Made by a program: the position numbers and the translations under genes. The notes under the pieces were generated by a model that saw nothing but the letters and a program-made list of their open reading frames with translations, made no database searches and was not told the DNA's origin. Positions 1 through 8,567 of a stretch of DNA of 64,000 nt are shown one piece after another. This DNA is from Pseudarthrobacter siccitolerans. GTDB lineage: Bacteria > Actinomycetota > Actinomycetes > Actinomycetales > Micrococcaceae. The DNA lies in the NCBI RefSeq assembly GCF_030823375.1, contig NZ_JAUSXB010000001.1:3286001-3350000 (forward strand), read 5' to 3'. How positions within the stretch are numbered: position 1 is the first letter of the stretch; each line of letters opens with the position of its first letter.

Positions 1-851
1 TTCCCGCCGAGAACAGCCACGAGATCGAAGTGGTGCAGTTCGTCCCGTCCGAGCAGCTTGAACCCATGATGTTCGAGAAGAGCTACTACCTGGAACCCGA
101 CTCCAAGTCGCCCAAAGCCTACGTGCTGCTCCGCCGTGCGCTGGAGGACACGGACAGGGTGGCAATTGTCCAGTTCGCGCTGCGCGAGAAGACGCGGCTG
201 GGCGCGCTCCGGATCAAGGACGACGTCCTGGTGCTCCAGTCCCTGCTCTGGCCGGATGAGGTGCGCGAGGCGAACTTCCCGTCCCTGGACGTGTCCGTCA
301 AGATCTCCCCACAGGAACGCGACATGTCCGCGGCCCTGGTGGAGTCCATGGCGGCCGATTTCGATCCCGACCATTTCACGGATGACTACCAGGTGCAGCT
401 GCGCCACCTGATTGAGGCCAAACTCGAGCAGGGCGACGCGCTGGACACTGACGAAACCTTTGGTGTGGAAGCCGGGGAGGGCGGCAAGGGCGAGGTCATC
501 GACCTGATGGAAGCGCTGAAGCGGAGCCTGGACCGGAAACGCGGGGGTGCCTCCGGAGCTGCTGCCGGCGGCTCCGGGGCCGGGGCCGCGGAGTCCGGCG
601 ACGAGGAAGAGATTGCCAAGCCGGCGCGCAAGAGGGCCACGGCCGCCAAGACCGCAACCAAATCCACCGCAACCAAGTCCACTGCCGCGAAAGCGACCGG
701 CACCAAGACCAGTGCTGCCAAGACCAGTACCGCCAAATCGACGGCCGCCAAATCCACCGCCAAGTCCACGGCGGACAAGGCGTCGTCCAAGCCTGCTGCG
801 AAAACCGCCGCCGGCAAGGCCACGGGCACCAGGGCGCGCAAGCCGGCGTGA
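1..851 (+). CDS. ku: Non-homologous end joining protein Ku, 5'-truncated by the window edge
   Basis: Bacterial Ku binds double-strand DNA ends as a homodimer and recruits LigD for end joining. The frame is open from base 3 with no start in view, so the N-terminal part of the beta-barrel lies outside the window. Visible family features are EVVQFVPSEQLEPMMF, followed by YYLEPD, the LLRRALEDTDRVAIVQF helix and the long arm. The last 70 or so residues are low-complexity, rich in Lys, Ala, Thr and Ser, with repeated TAAKS/STAKS-type units; such basic tails in actinobacterial Ku are known to bind DNA. LigD is not in the window. The family call is firm; the true start is unseen. Confidence 0.93.
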   Translation, partial: PAENSHEIEVVQFVPSEQLEPMMFEKSYYLEPDSKSPKAYVLLRRALEDTDRVAIVQFALREKTRLGALRIKDDVLVLQSLLWPDEVREANFPSLDVSVKISPQERDMSAALVESMAADFDPDHFTDDYQVQLRHLIEAKLEQGDALDTDETFGVEAGEGGKGEVIDLMEALKRSLDRKRGGASGAAAGGSGAGAAESGDEEEIAKPARKRATAAKTATKSTATKSTAAKATGTKTSAAKTSTAKSTAAKSTAKSTADKASSKPAAKTAAGKATGTRARKPA

Positions 852-903
852 TGGTTGCGCCCCTGCCGGGAGCGCAGCGTGGATGAGTGCCATGTCTATG
901 AAA

Positions 904-920
904 CTACTAAGCTTGCTTGC
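904..920. promoter_or_regulatory. TAAGCATGCTTA-like element, copy 1
   Basis: CTACTAAGCTTGCTTGC lies in the 204-bp gap between ku and the methyltransferase gene. It resembles elements near 22.8, 27.8 and 29.7 kb whose shared core is close to the palindrome TAAGCATGCTTA. No factor is known to me; the rest of this gap shows nothing else I can name apart from the Shine-Dalgarno GGAGG before base 1056. Confidence 0.35.
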
Positions 921-1055
921 TTTTCGGTAGTCGATGCAAAACGGCTCTCTTTACAGCGAGGGCAGGCGCGTCCACAATGAGTCGCATCGCAGCCTCCGCC
1001 ATGCCGGCAGCGTGCTGTTAGCTCACTGGGAACCATCGCAGTAGGAGGCACAGTC

Positions 1056-1913
1056 ATGAATGACCAGGCTGATGTTCTGGAGGCGGACCGGGCGCTCAAG
1101 CAAAAGCACCGCGCCATGTGGGCATCGGGGGACTACCCTGCGCTCGCAAGTGAACTGCTCCCCGAGCTGGGCGCAATCCTCGTTGAAGCCTGCGGCATCA
1201 ATTCGCGCCAGCGGGTCCTGGACGTCGCCGCGGGCGCCGGGAACGCGGCCATCCCCGCCGCCATGATGGGCGCGAAAGTCGTCGCCAGCGACCTCACTCC
1301 TGAGCTGTTCGACGCCGGCCGCCATCAGGCAGCGGACCGCGGCGTTGAGCTGGAATGGAAGGAGGGGGACGCGGAGGCCCTGCCGTTCGGCGACGACGAG
1401 TTCGATACCGTGATCTCCTGCCTCGGTGTGATGTTCGCGCCCCACCACCAGGCCGCAGCGGACCAGCTCCTGCGCGTTTGCAAACCGGGAGGCACCATTG
1501 GGCTGCTCAGCTGGACGCCCGAAGGGTTCATCGGCCAGATGTTCGCCGCCCTGAAACCGTTTGCCCCGCCACCGCCACCGGGTGCGCAGCCCGCCCCGCT
1601 GTGGGGGAGCGAGGACCATGTACGGCAACTGCTCGGCGAGCGGGTCACGGACGTCCACGCCCGCAAACAGTCCCTGGCTGTCCGGAGTTTCCACCAGCCC
1701 GAAGACTTCGTGCGCTACTTCAAGTCCCACTACGGGCCCACCATCTCGGTGTACAAATTCATTGCCGACGACGGGGACAAGGTCAAGGCGCTGGACAATG
1801 CGTTGACGGAGCTGGCTGAATCCTTTGGCGATGCCCACGGCGATTCCCCGTTCCAGATGGAATGGGAGTACTTGCTCCTCACGGCAAGGAAGGCCAAGGG
1901 CAATGCCGGGTGA
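1056..1913 (+). CDS. Class I SAM-dependent methyltransferase
   Basis: A 285-residue soluble protein with a Methyltransf_11/25-type Rossmann fold. SAM motif I is VLDVAAGAGNAAIPAA near residues 50-65, followed by the acidic strand VVASDLTPELF; the post-I/II region EGDAEALPFGDDEFDTVIS is typical of ubiE-like enzymes. The start is supported by GTAGGAGGCACAGTC just upstream. The substrate cannot be read from the sequence. Its stop overlaps the start of the next gene, an SRPBCC-fold protein, so the two are probably translated together and may act on the same small molecule; that last point is inference. Confidence 0.85.
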   Translation: MNDQADVLEADRALKQKHRAMWASGDYPALASELLPELGAILVEACGINSRQRVLDVAAGAGNAAIPAAMMGAKVVASDLTPELFDAGRHQAADRGVELEWKEGDAEALPFGDDEFDTVISCLGVMFAPHHQAAADQLLRVCKPGGTIGLLSWTPEGFIGQMFAALKPFAPPPPPGAQPAPLWGSEDHVRQLLGERVTDVHARKQSLAVRSFHQPEDFVRYFKSHYGPTISVYKFIADDGDKVKALDNALTELAESFGDAHGDSPFQMEWEYLLLTARKAKGNAG

Positions 1914-2334
1914 CTTCATGGCGGCGTCGTCCGTCACCGTCGAGGCCCCGCCCGGCCGGGTGTGGGAGGTCATCACGGACCCTGCGGCCACGAAGGAGTT
2001 CATGTTTGGCACGGAGCTCACCACGGACTGGAGCGTGGGCGGACCCATCAGCTGGCGCGGGAGCTGGGAAGGCAAGGAGTACGAAGACAAGGGAGTGGTC
2101 CTCGAAGTGGAACCCGGCCAGCGGCTGGTGTACAGCCACTTCAGCCCGCTCGGGGGCCAGGAGGACAAACCGGAAAACTACCACACCCTGACCTGGACGC
2201 TGCAGGACCAGGGCGGCCGGACGCTGCTGACACTGGCCCAGGACAACAACCCCACAGCGGAGGCGGCCGAGCACTCACAGGGAATGTGGGACCGGCTGGT
2301 GGCAGACGTCAAGAAGCTGGCTGAACGCGGCTGA
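1903..2334 (+). CDS. SRPBCC-domain (AHSA1-like) protein
   Basis: A 143-residue protein with the helix-grip fold: SSVTVEAPPGRVWEVITDP at the N-terminus, then GGPISWRGSW and LVYSHFSPLGG, ending in WDRLVADVKKLAERG. The family binds hydrophobic ligands or acts as small cyclase or co-chaperone-like domains. Two starts are possible: ATG 1903, with AAGGAAGG nine bases upstream and an 11-base overlap with the methyltransferase stop, or ATG 1918. I prefer 1903 because of the ribosome-binding site. Ligand unknown. Confidence 0.78.
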   Translation: MPGDFMAASSVTVEAPPGRVWEVITDPAATKEFMFGTELTTDWSVGGPISWRGSWEGKEYEDKGVVLEVEPGQRLVYSHFSPLGGQEDKPENYHTLTWTLQDQGGRTLLTLAQDNNPTAEAAEHSQGMWDRLVADVKKLAERG

Positions 2335-2366
2335 CACACCTGGTTCGGCCGGACACCTAACGCAAG

Positions 2367-2415
2367 CGGCCGCCGTCTTACACCTCCCGGGGAAGGGAAG
2401 GTCCGACGGCGGCCG
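2367..2415. terminator. Long inverted repeat between convergent operons
   Basis: CGGCCGCCGTC (2367-2377) pairs perfectly with GACGGCGGCCG (2405-2415). The 27-base loop itself can fold (CCTCCCGGGG). It sits between the SRPBCC gene and the convergent ptsH, so it probably ends transcripts from both sides. There is no strong T-run on either side. Confidence 0.6.
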
Positions 2416-2434
2416 TGCGGCTTTGCTGTTGCTG

Positions 2435-2713
2435 CTACTCGGCGTCGTGGTCCGTTTCCAGGATCTGGACCAGGTGCTCCAGGGCCGCGTCAGCGCCGTC
2501 GCCCTCGGCCCGGAGGACCACCACGTCCCCGTGTGAGGCGCCCAGGCTCATGAGGGACAGGATGCTGGCGGCATCCATGGCCTCGTCCGCCGGCTCGCCT
2601 TCGCGGGCGATGGTGATGTCCAGGTCGTACTCTCCTGCTGCCTCGGCAAAGATGGCGGCGGGGCGGGCGTGCAGGCCCACGCGGCTGGCGACGGTTGCTG
2701 TGCGTTCTGGCAT
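2435..2713 (-). CDS. ptsH: PTS phosphocarrier protein HPr
   Basis: HPr carries phosphate from enzyme I to the sugar-specific EIIA domains. The 92-residue protein has the active-site motif VGLHARPAA with the phosphorylatable histidine at residue 15. The second conserved helix reads ASILSLMSLGA, with a serine at about residue 50 matching the regulatory Ser46 region. The ATG at 2713 is chosen because it places His at 15; longer in-frame extensions have no HPr similarity. It is the last gene of the fruR-fruK-fruBA-ptsH operon, 64 bp behind the fructose permease. Enzyme I (ptsI) is not in the window. Confidence 0.96.
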   Translation of the reverse strand: MPERTATVASRVGLHARPAAIFAEAAGEYDLDITIAREGEPADEAMDAASILSLMSLGASHGDVVVLRAEGDGADAALEHLVQILETDHDAE

Positions 2714-2777
2714 TTTTGCTCCTTTGTCTTCCGGCGGGCTTGGTGAATGCCGGGTAGAGGTAGTGGGTGAGGCAGGG

Positions 2778-4850
2778 TCAGACGGTTGCTGGAACGGTCT
2801 CCACCGTAGCAGCGGTCTTGCGGGCTGCCCAGCGCTTGAGAGCCACCACAGCAAGCGCGCTGACGATGGTTCCGGCGATGATCGCGACCACGAACATCAG
2901 CAGGTTGCCGATGGCGAAGAACACGAAGATACCGCCGTGGGGCGCCTGCGACGTAACTCCGAAAGCCATGCAAAGTGCACCGGTGAGGGCGCCGCCCACC
3001 ATACTGGCGGGGATGACGCGCAGCGGGTCGGCTGCGGCGAACGGGATGGCCCCTTCGGAGATGAAGGAGGCGCCCAGCAGCCAGGCCGCCTTGCCGTTTT
3101 CGCGCTCGGCCAGGCTGAAGAGCTTCTTGTCCAGGACAGTGGCCAGGGCCATCGCCAGCGGCGGCACCATGCCGGCTGCCATCACGGTGGCCATGATCTG
3201 CCACGGTGCCTGGTTAGTGGCACTGCCGGCACCGAGCCCGGCGACAGCGAAGGCGTAAGCGACCTTGTTGACGGGTCCGCCGAGGTCGAAGCACATCATG
3301 AGTCCGAGGATGATGCCGAGGACGACAGCGGAGGCGCCTGACATGCCCGAGAGCCAGCCGTTGAGGGCCTTGGTTAGGCCGGCGATTGGGCCGCCCAGCA
3401 CGAGGAACATCAGGCCGGAAGCCACGATCGAGGCGAGCAACGGGATGATGACAACAGGCATCAGGCCGCGCAGCCAGCGGGGCACCTGCCAGGAACCGAT
3501 CAGGTGGGCGATGTAGCCGGCCAGCAGGCCGCCCACGATGCCGCCGAGGAATCCGGCACCCATGAAGCCGGACACGGCACCGGCAACAAAACCGGGGGCG
3601 ATGCCGGGGCGGTCAGCGATGGCATAGGCAATGTAGCCTGCCAGTGCGGGAACCAGGAAGCCCATGGACAGGGCGCCGATCTTGAAGAAGACGGTGCCAA
3701 GGTAGAGGGCGAGGTTGCCGTTGGGCAGGTTGAACAGGGTGTTGTTGGCCAGGATGTCGTTGGCCTTGGTGCCGAGCGCGATGTCGAAACCCGCGAGCAG
3801 GAAGCCCAGGGCGATCAGCAGGCCGCCGCCGGCAACGAACGGAATCATGTAGCTGACACCGGTGAGCAGTGCGCGCTTCAGCTTCTGGCCGATGTGCTCG
3901 CCCTTTTCGTCCGCCTCATGCTCGGCCTGCTCTTCCGCCCCGAAGTGCGGGACACGGCGGGCGTGGGGGTTGTCCGCCGCCGCGAGGGCCTCCTGGACCA
4001 TCTTCGCGGGCTCGTCGATGCCGCGCTTGACCGGCGCGTTGATGACTGGCTTGCCGGCAAAGCGTTCCTTGCCGCGTACGTCCACGTCCACGGCGAAGAT
4101 GACGGCGTCGGCTGCAGCGATGACGGCGGGGTCCAGCGGCTTGGCGCCGGAGGAACCCTGCGTCTCAACCTGCAGGTCCACACCGGCTTCCTGTGCGGCG
4201 AGAACCAGTGAGTCAGCCGCCATGTAGGTGTGGGCGATGCCGGTGGGGCATGCGGTCACGGCTACCAGGCGCTTGGGACCCCGGCTGGCGGAACCAGCGG
4301 CACCGGTTGCCGTGCTGCCGGCAGGTGAGGAGGAGCCGGCACCGACAGCTGCGCCAACCGGGACGGCGTCAGCAGCGGGCGCGGCGTGGGCGGCCGGCTT
4401 GTCAGCCAGTGCGCCGTCCACCAGGTCCACGATCTCCTCGCGCGAGGAGGCGTTGCGCAGGGCTGCGGTGAAGTCTTTCTTGATCAGGGACCTGGCGAGC
4501 TTGGACAGCAGCTTGAGGTGCTGCTGGTCAGCGCCGTCCGGGGCTGCGATGAAGAAGATCAGGTCCGCCGGGCCGTCCTTGGCGCCGAAGTCCACCTTGG
4601 GATCCAGGCGGGCCATGGCCAGGGTGGGTTCGTTGACGGCCGCGGAACGGCAGTGCGGGATGGCGATGCCGCCGGGGATACCCGTGGCAGTTTTCTGCTC
4701 GCGGGCGAAGGCGTCCGCGAAAAGGCCTTCAACTTCTGAAGCGCGTCCGGTGGCAGCTACTTTGCTTGCCAGGTGCCGGATCACCGTCTCGGGGGAATTG
4801 CCCAGGTTCTGGTCGAGCTCGACCAGTTCCGTGGTGATGAGCTGGGTCAC
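2778..4850 (-). CDS. fruA: Fructose-specific PTS permease EIIABC
   Basis: A 690-residue fusion that imports fructose and phosphorylates it at C1. EIIA is at about residues 1-150 with the phospho-histidine in GIAIPHCRS (His66). An Ala/Pro/Ser-rich linker follows, then EIIB at about 193-290 with the phospho-cysteine in VTACPTGIAHTYM (Cys201). The remainder is the membrane EIIC domain with about ten hydrophobic segments. The GTG at 4850 is preferred because AAAGGA lies six bases upstream; the stop of fruK ends two bases before it. The product is fructose 1-phosphate, substrate of the neighbouring FruK. Confidence 0.95.
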   Translation of the reverse strand: MTQLITTELVELDQNLGNSPETVIRHLASKVAATGRASEVEGLFADAFAREQKTATGIPGGIAIPHCRSAAVNEPTLAMARLDPKVDFGAKDGPADLIFFIAAPDGADQQHLKLLSKLARSLIKKDFTAALRNASSREEIVDLVDGALADKPAAHAAPAADAVPVGAAVGAGSSSPAGSTATGAAGSASRGPKRLVAVTACPTGIAHTYMAADSLVLAAQEAGVDLQVETQGSSGAKPLDPAVIAAADAVIFAVDVDVRGKERFAGKPVINAPVKRGIDEPAKMVQEALAAADNPHARRVPHFGAEEQAEHEADEKGEHIGQKLKRALLTGVSYMIPFVAGGGLLIALGFLLAGFDIALGTKANDILANNTLFNLPNGNLALYLGTVFFKIGALSMGFLVPALAGYIAYAIADRPGIAPGFVAGAVSGFMGAGFLGGIVGGLLAGYIAHLIGSWQVPRWLRGLMPVVIIPLLASIVASGLMFLVLGGPIAGLTKALNGWLSGMSGASAVVLGIILGLMMCFDLGGPVNKVAYAFAVAGLGAGSATNQAPWQIMATVMAAGMVPPLAMALATVLDKKLFSLAERENGKAAWLLGASFISEGAIPFAAADPLRVIPASMVGGALTGALCMAFGVTSQAPHGGIFVFFAIGNLLMFVVAIIAGTIVSALAVVALKRWAARKTAATVETVPATV

Positions 4851-4852
4851 TG

Positions 4853-5890
4853 TCAATCCTTTCGAAGGGCCGTGATGGTTACGGCATCCGGGGTGGTTTG
4901 GTGGACTGCCGGGACAGTGGAGCCCGGCAGGGAGGCGGCTGCGGCACCGTGGGCCACCGCCTGACGAAGGCAATCGGCCGGGGCGGCGCCCTGGCCTTGG
5001 GCGAGCAGGTAGCCGGCCAGGGCTGAATCGCCCGCGCCGACCGTACTGACCGCGGCGACCGGCGGGTGCGTGGCCAGCCACGCGCCGTCGGCCGTTACCA
5101 GGACAGCTCCCTTGGATCCGAGAGTTGCCAGCACAGCACCCACACCGGAACGTACGACGGCGGCGGCTGCTGCTGCGGCTGCAGCCGGGTCCGCTTCCAG
5201 TTCGTCAGCGGTGGCCGGGGAGGCGAAACCGGCTGCGGCAGCCAGCTCCGCCAATTCTTCGGCATTGGGTTTGAGGAGGTCCGGTTTTCCCGAACCATTG
5301 GCTGCCCCGCTGCCGGACAACCCGCCGGCCAACCCTTCGCTGGAGAGGCCGTCGCTGGAGACGGCGGCGGCAAGGGGGGCACCGGAGGAGTCCACGGCGA
5401 TCTGCGGGGCGGTGCCGTCTGCGGCGGAGCGCACCCGGCGGGCCACCGTGGCGTAGAAGTCGGCGGGGAATCCCGGGGGCAGCGAACCGGCCAGGACCAC
5501 CCAGCTGGCACCGCGGGAGCTCTCAACCAGCAGCTTCATCAGGGATTCCTGCTGGTCCGCATCGAGCAGCGGGCCGGGTTCGTTGATCTTGGTGGTCACG
5601 CCGCCGGGCTCGGTGAGCGCGACGTTCGTCCGCAGCGGCTCACCGATAGGCAGGGAAACGAAGGGCACGCCGCTTTCGCGCAGGCCGGCCAGGACCGGAT
5701 CGCTGTCCGCGCCCGGGAGGACGGCCAGGGACTCCAGGCCGGACGCCACCAGGGCGCGGGAGACGTTGACGCCCTTGCCGCCGGACTCCTGGCTGACGGA
5801 GACGGCCCGCTGCACTTCGCCCCGTGCAAGCGGGCCGGGGAGGGCCACGGTCCGGTCAAGGCTCGGGTTGGCGGTGAAGGTGACGATCAT
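4853..5890 (-). CDS. fruK: 1-phosphofructokinase
   Basis: A PfkB-family kinase of 345 residues converting fructose 1-phosphate to fructose 1,6-bisphosphate. The N-terminus MIVTFTANPSLDRTV and the GGKGVNVSRAL signature mark the FruK/LacC group. The C-terminal PfkB signature STVGAGDSALAGYL contains the catalytic aspartate. A Gly/Ser/Ala-rich insert near residues 175-195 is unusual and probably a surface loop. Its start overlaps the fruR stop by four bases (ATGA), and fruA begins two bases after its stop. Confidence 0.95.
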   Translation of the reverse strand: MIVTFTANPSLDRTVALPGPLARGEVQRAVSVSQESGGKGVNVSRALVASGLESLAVLPGADSDPVLAGLRESGVPFVSLPIGEPLRTNVALTEPGGVTTKINEPGPLLDADQQESLMKLLVESSRGASWVVLAGSLPPGFPADFYATVARRVRSAADGTAPQIAVDSSGAPLAAAVSSDGLSSEGLAGGLSGSGAANGSGKPDLLKPNAEELAELAAAAGFASPATADELEADPAAAAAAAAAVVRSGVGAVLATLGSKGAVLVTADGAWLATHPPVAAVSTVGAGDSALAGYLLAQGQGAAPADCLRQAVAHGAAAASLPGSTVPAVHQTTPDAVTITALRKD

Positions 5891-6693
5891 GCGATCACCA
5901 CGTCTACGCCGGCGTCCTCAAGGGCGGCTGCAAGTTCCGGGCCGGGTTCGCTGTCTGTAATCAAGGTGTCCAGATCTTTCAGGGAGGCGAACTGGACCAG
6001 GGTTTCCGTGTCCAGCTTGGAGGAATCGGCCAGCACCACGATCCGGCGGGCCGATCGGACGAAAGCTGCCTTGACGGCGGCTTCCTCGGGGTCAGGAGTG
6101 CTCAGGCCGAACGATGCGTGGATGCCGTTGGTGCCGATGAATGCGATGTCCGGCCGCAGCCTGCTGGCCGCCTCCACCGTGGCCTGGCCTACGGCAACCT
6201 GGGTGATTCCGCGGACTCTTCCGCCGAGGACATCGAGCGCAATTCCGGGAATGTTGGAAAGCTTGCCGGCGATGGGGAGGGCGTGGGTGATGGCAACCAG
6301 TTCGGCCCGGGCTTCTGTTCCGTCGGAAGGTTCGACGGCGGTGCGCCGGGAGAGCAGGTCTGCCAGCACTTCGGTGGTGGTGCCGCCGTCAATCAGGACG
6401 CTGCCCGGGGACGTGCGGGGGATGAGGGCCAGTGCCGCCTCTGCGATGCGGACCTTCTGGTCCGGACGCTGGATGGCCCGCTCGGTGATGCTTTCTTCTG
6501 TGGTGCTGAACCTGTCCGTGGCCACCGCGCCGCCGTGCACCCGCCGGACGGTTCCGGCGACCTCGAGCGTGGCAAGGTCCCGGCGGACGGTTTCGGTAGT
6601 GATGCGGAAGCGCTCGGCCAGGTGGGTCACGGTGACCCGGCCGGTGCCGGCTACAAGCTCGGCAATCTTCTGCTGGCGCTCCTCGGCGAACAC
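5887..6693 (-). CDS. fruR: DeoR-family transcriptional regulator of the fructose operon
   Basis: A 268-residue DeoR-type repressor: winged helix at residues 1-57 (ERQQKIAELVAG, then RITTETVRRDLATLE and VRRVHGGAV), followed by a DeoRC sugar-phosphate sensing domain with the IDGGTTTEVLADLL and FIGTNGIHASFGLSTPD motifs. The start is a GTG preceded by GGAGG. As first gene of the operon it probably autoregulates it and responds to fructose 1-phosphate or fructose 1,6-bisphosphate, as in related actinobacteria; this is inference. Confidence 0.9.
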   Translation of the reverse strand: MFAEERQQKIAELVAGTGRVTVTHLAERFRITTETVRRDLATLEVAGTVRRVHGGAVATDRFSTTEESITERAIQRPDQKVRIAEAALALIPRTSPGSVLIDGGTTTEVLADLLSRRTAVEPSDGTEARAELVAITHALPIAGKLSNIPGIALDVLGGRVRGITQVAVGQATVEAASRLRPDIAFIGTNGIHASFGLSTPDPEEAAVKAAFVRSARRIVVLADSSKLDTETLVQFASLKDLDTLITDSEPGPELAAALEDAGVDVVIA

Positions 6694-6731
6694 ATACCCT
6701 CCGTTGCGTAAGGCTTGCTGTTAGTGACTGG

Positions 6732-6785
6732 CATCACATGATGTTGAGTTACTTGACTTTATCTTTGCTTCTGTTGGTTTGTCAA
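6732..6785 (-). promoter_or_regulatory. Candidate promoter and operator of the fru operon
   Basis: On the minus strand TTGACA (6785-6780) is separated by 17 bases from ATAAAG (6762-6757), a good housekeeping-type pair. Downstream toward fruR there is an interrupted dyad CATCA-TG-TGATG (6743-6732), where a repressor such as FruR could bind. The site assignment is by eye. Confidence 0.55.
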
Positions 6786-6894
6786 TGGAAACCCACACGA
6801 AACAAAGTTGACGAGGTTTGCCGTCCCGGTCCGGGCGCTGCTTCTGGGAGCCTTCGGACGCCGATAAAGCCCCGCAAAACTTTGGGGGCAGCGA

Positions 6895-6931
6895 AAAGCC
6901 GGGCCGGACCATAGCGGTCCTGCCCGGCTTT
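6895..6931. terminator. Strong hairpin downstream of the DUF6458 gene
   Basis: AAAAGCCGGGCCGGACC pairs with GGTCCTGCCCGGCTTT around a five-base loop (ATAGC). On the minus strand the stem is followed by TTTTCGC, so it most likely terminates the gene ending at 6980. Confidence 0.75.
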
Positions 6932-6979
6932 CCTCGGGTCCACGACAGGTTTTCTGTCCTCGGGTTCCTCCGGCCCTGG

Positions 6980-7237
6980 CTACAGCCCGCCGTCCCTGCT
7001 TTCGTTCCTGGTGATGCGCTCGCCGGTGTTCGGATCCACGACTGACCGGGTTTCACTGATCCGCCGGCTGCGGCCCGGCGAGGCGAGGATCAGCGAGGCG
7101 ATAAGGCCGATCACGCCCACGGCCATCAGGATGTAGCCGATCAGCACCTGGTCAACGAAAGGGATCAGGCCCGGAGCAACCGCCCAGGCGAGGATGGCGC
7201 CGAGTGCGATGAGGAAGATGGAAGAACCGATTCTCAT
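6980..7237 (-). CDS. Small membrane protein, DUF6458 family
   Basis: An 85-residue protein with two predicted membrane helices (SSIFLIALGAILAWAVAPGL and LIGYILMAVGVIGLIASLIL) and a short basic, polar C-terminal tail. The N-terminus MRIGSSIFLIALGAI is characteristic of actinobacterial DUF6458 proteins, whose function is unknown. ATG 7237 is chosen because AAGGAG lies just upstream. Single-gene unit, followed by a strong terminator. Confidence 0.8.
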   Translation of the reverse strand: MRIGSSIFLIALGAILAWAVAPGLIPFVDQVLIGYILMAVGVIGLIASLILASPGRSRRISETRSVVDPNTGERITRNESRDGGL

Positions 7238-7505
7238 GTGCTGCTCCTTGATGGTCACGGAAAGGGCCTTGTCTCGGCCCGCGACGGAATAATAAGTATG
7301 CTGTCCGTCATGCGCCACGCTACAGCCCCGAGGTGCCCTGTTCAATGGTTTTGGCCCGTCCCCGGACGTCTCAAATGGGTAACACCCTTGCGGCCAGGGG
7401 TGGGTTTTCTGCCCCTTGGCCTGGCTGTAACGGCATAGCTTTTACGGCGCGGCTTCAGCGGCACGGCTCAGGTGCCGTGGCGGCCTGGCTCGCTAGGCTG
7501 ATCCG

Positions 7506-8144
7506 ATGAAAACAGTTGTGTGGTCAAAGCCCGACGAAGAGCGGGCGGGCACTCCGTTGCTCGTGATGATGCACGGCTACGGCACCGACGAGTCCCGGAT
7601 GGTCCGCCTCTTTGAGTACTTGCCGGCGGAATTCACCTGCGCGGCGCTGCGCGCGCCCATGGCGATCGGGGACCACTACGGCTGGTTCCTGCTGGACTAC
7701 TTTTTGGCCAACGACTTCGCTGACGTGATCAAAGCTTCCAACGCCGTCCAGACCTGGATCAACAGCGTTAAGGGCCAGCACACCAGCGTCAGCCTGCTCG
7801 GCTATTCCCAGGGCATGGCGATGGCCAGCACCCTGCTGCGCCTGCATCCCAAGGACTACGCAGCGGTTGTGGGACTTTCCGGCTTCGTGCTCGAAAATGA
7901 GCTCCTGTCCCTCACTGAGTCCTTCGATGCGCCGCCGCCATTTTTTTGGGGACGGGACAAGGCTGACCTGGTCATCAACGAAGACGCGGTGGCTTACACG
8001 GAGGAGTGGCTGCAGGACAACACGCTCCTCACCGCCAGGACCTACCCCGGCATGGGCCACGCCATGTCCAAGACGGAAATGGTGGATGTCAGCGCCTTTC
8101 TCCGCCACTACGTGCTTCGCGCCAACCGGACCGCGGGCGCCTAG
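7506..8144 (+). CDS. Alpha/beta-hydrolase (carboxylesterase/phospholipase family)
   Basis: A 212-residue cytosolic hydrolase of the Abhydrolase_2 type. The oxyanion region is VMMHGYGTDES near the N-terminus. The nucleophile elbow is GYSQGMAMA with Ser101. A late aspartate lies in KADLVI and the catalytic histidine in YPGMGHAMS. No signal peptide is seen. The natural ester is unknown. It stands alone ahead of the GH65 operon, from which it is separated by about 420 bp. Confidence 0.85.
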   Translation: MKTVVWSKPDEERAGTPLLVMMHGYGTDESRMVRLFEYLPAEFTCAALRAPMAIGDHYGWFLLDYFLANDFADVIKASNAVQTWINSVKGQHTSVSLLGYSQGMAMASTLLRLHPKDYAAVVGLSGFVLENELLSLTESFDAPPPFFWGRDKADLVINEDAVAYTEEWLQDNTLLTARTYPGMGHAMSKTEMVDVSAFLRHYVLRANRTAGA

Positions 8145-8567
8145 CACCTTCCGGGCGCAGGCAGCGAGACGTGCGTCACAAACAGCGCTGGCGAAAAAAC
8201 AGTTGCCAGCCAAATTTGTAAGCGCTTACACTCGACTTCGGCCTCAAATGGGGCCTTGACCTGCGTGGACAAGGAGGGCGGTGTGGTGCGGATGGTTTCC
8301 GGCAACAGTTTATGGCGTGCCGTTGCTTGCTCCCGCCGCAGTGCCGGACGCACGATCAGCTTGTCCGCCAACCCGGAACAGGCCCATGATGGTAGGGATA
8401 AAAGGATCAGCAAGGCCCCCGGCGGGACAGCAACCGGGACCACGCCGCTGCGCATGTAACGCCGGCCGGCCCGCCGGCTCTGCAGATGATCCGGGCACCG
8501 AAGCCACCACACCCCAGAAGCAACGCCTTCGAGGCTGCCCGCCGTCTGAAAGGACACCGCACCACGC
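8145..8567. other. Long 5' leader region of the GH65 operon
   Basis: A 423-bp stretch with no convincing gene on either strand. It contains the operator/promoter at 8203-8232, a small palindrome CAGCGCTG at 8183-8190, and about 335 bases of leader before the HAD gene start. I could not identify a riboswitch or attenuator in the leader. Confidence 0.5.
8203..8232 (+). promoter_or_regulatory. Promoter overlapped by a perfect LacI-type operator
   Basis: TGTAAGCGCTTACA (8217-8230) is a perfect 14-bp palindrome with the central CG typical of LacI/GalR-family operators. It lies within a plausible promoter, TTGCCA (8203-8208) and TACACT (8227-8232) with an 18-base spacer, so bound repressor would block the polymerase. 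The regulator gene is not in the window. Confidence 0.7.

Noticed and set aside
1023..2168. Long minus-strand open frame across the methyltransferase and SRPBCC genes
   Set aside because: The plus strand has SAM motifs and good ribosome-binding sites; the minus translation is low-complexity.
4851..4856. TTG at 4856 as the start of the fructose permease
   Set aside because: It would touch the ribosome-binding AAAGGA with no spacing; GTG 4850 has a six-base spacer.
8183..8190. CAGCGCTG as a second LacI-type operator
   Set aside because: Eight bases only, no outer conserved arms; such short palindromes are expected by chance in GC-rich DNA.
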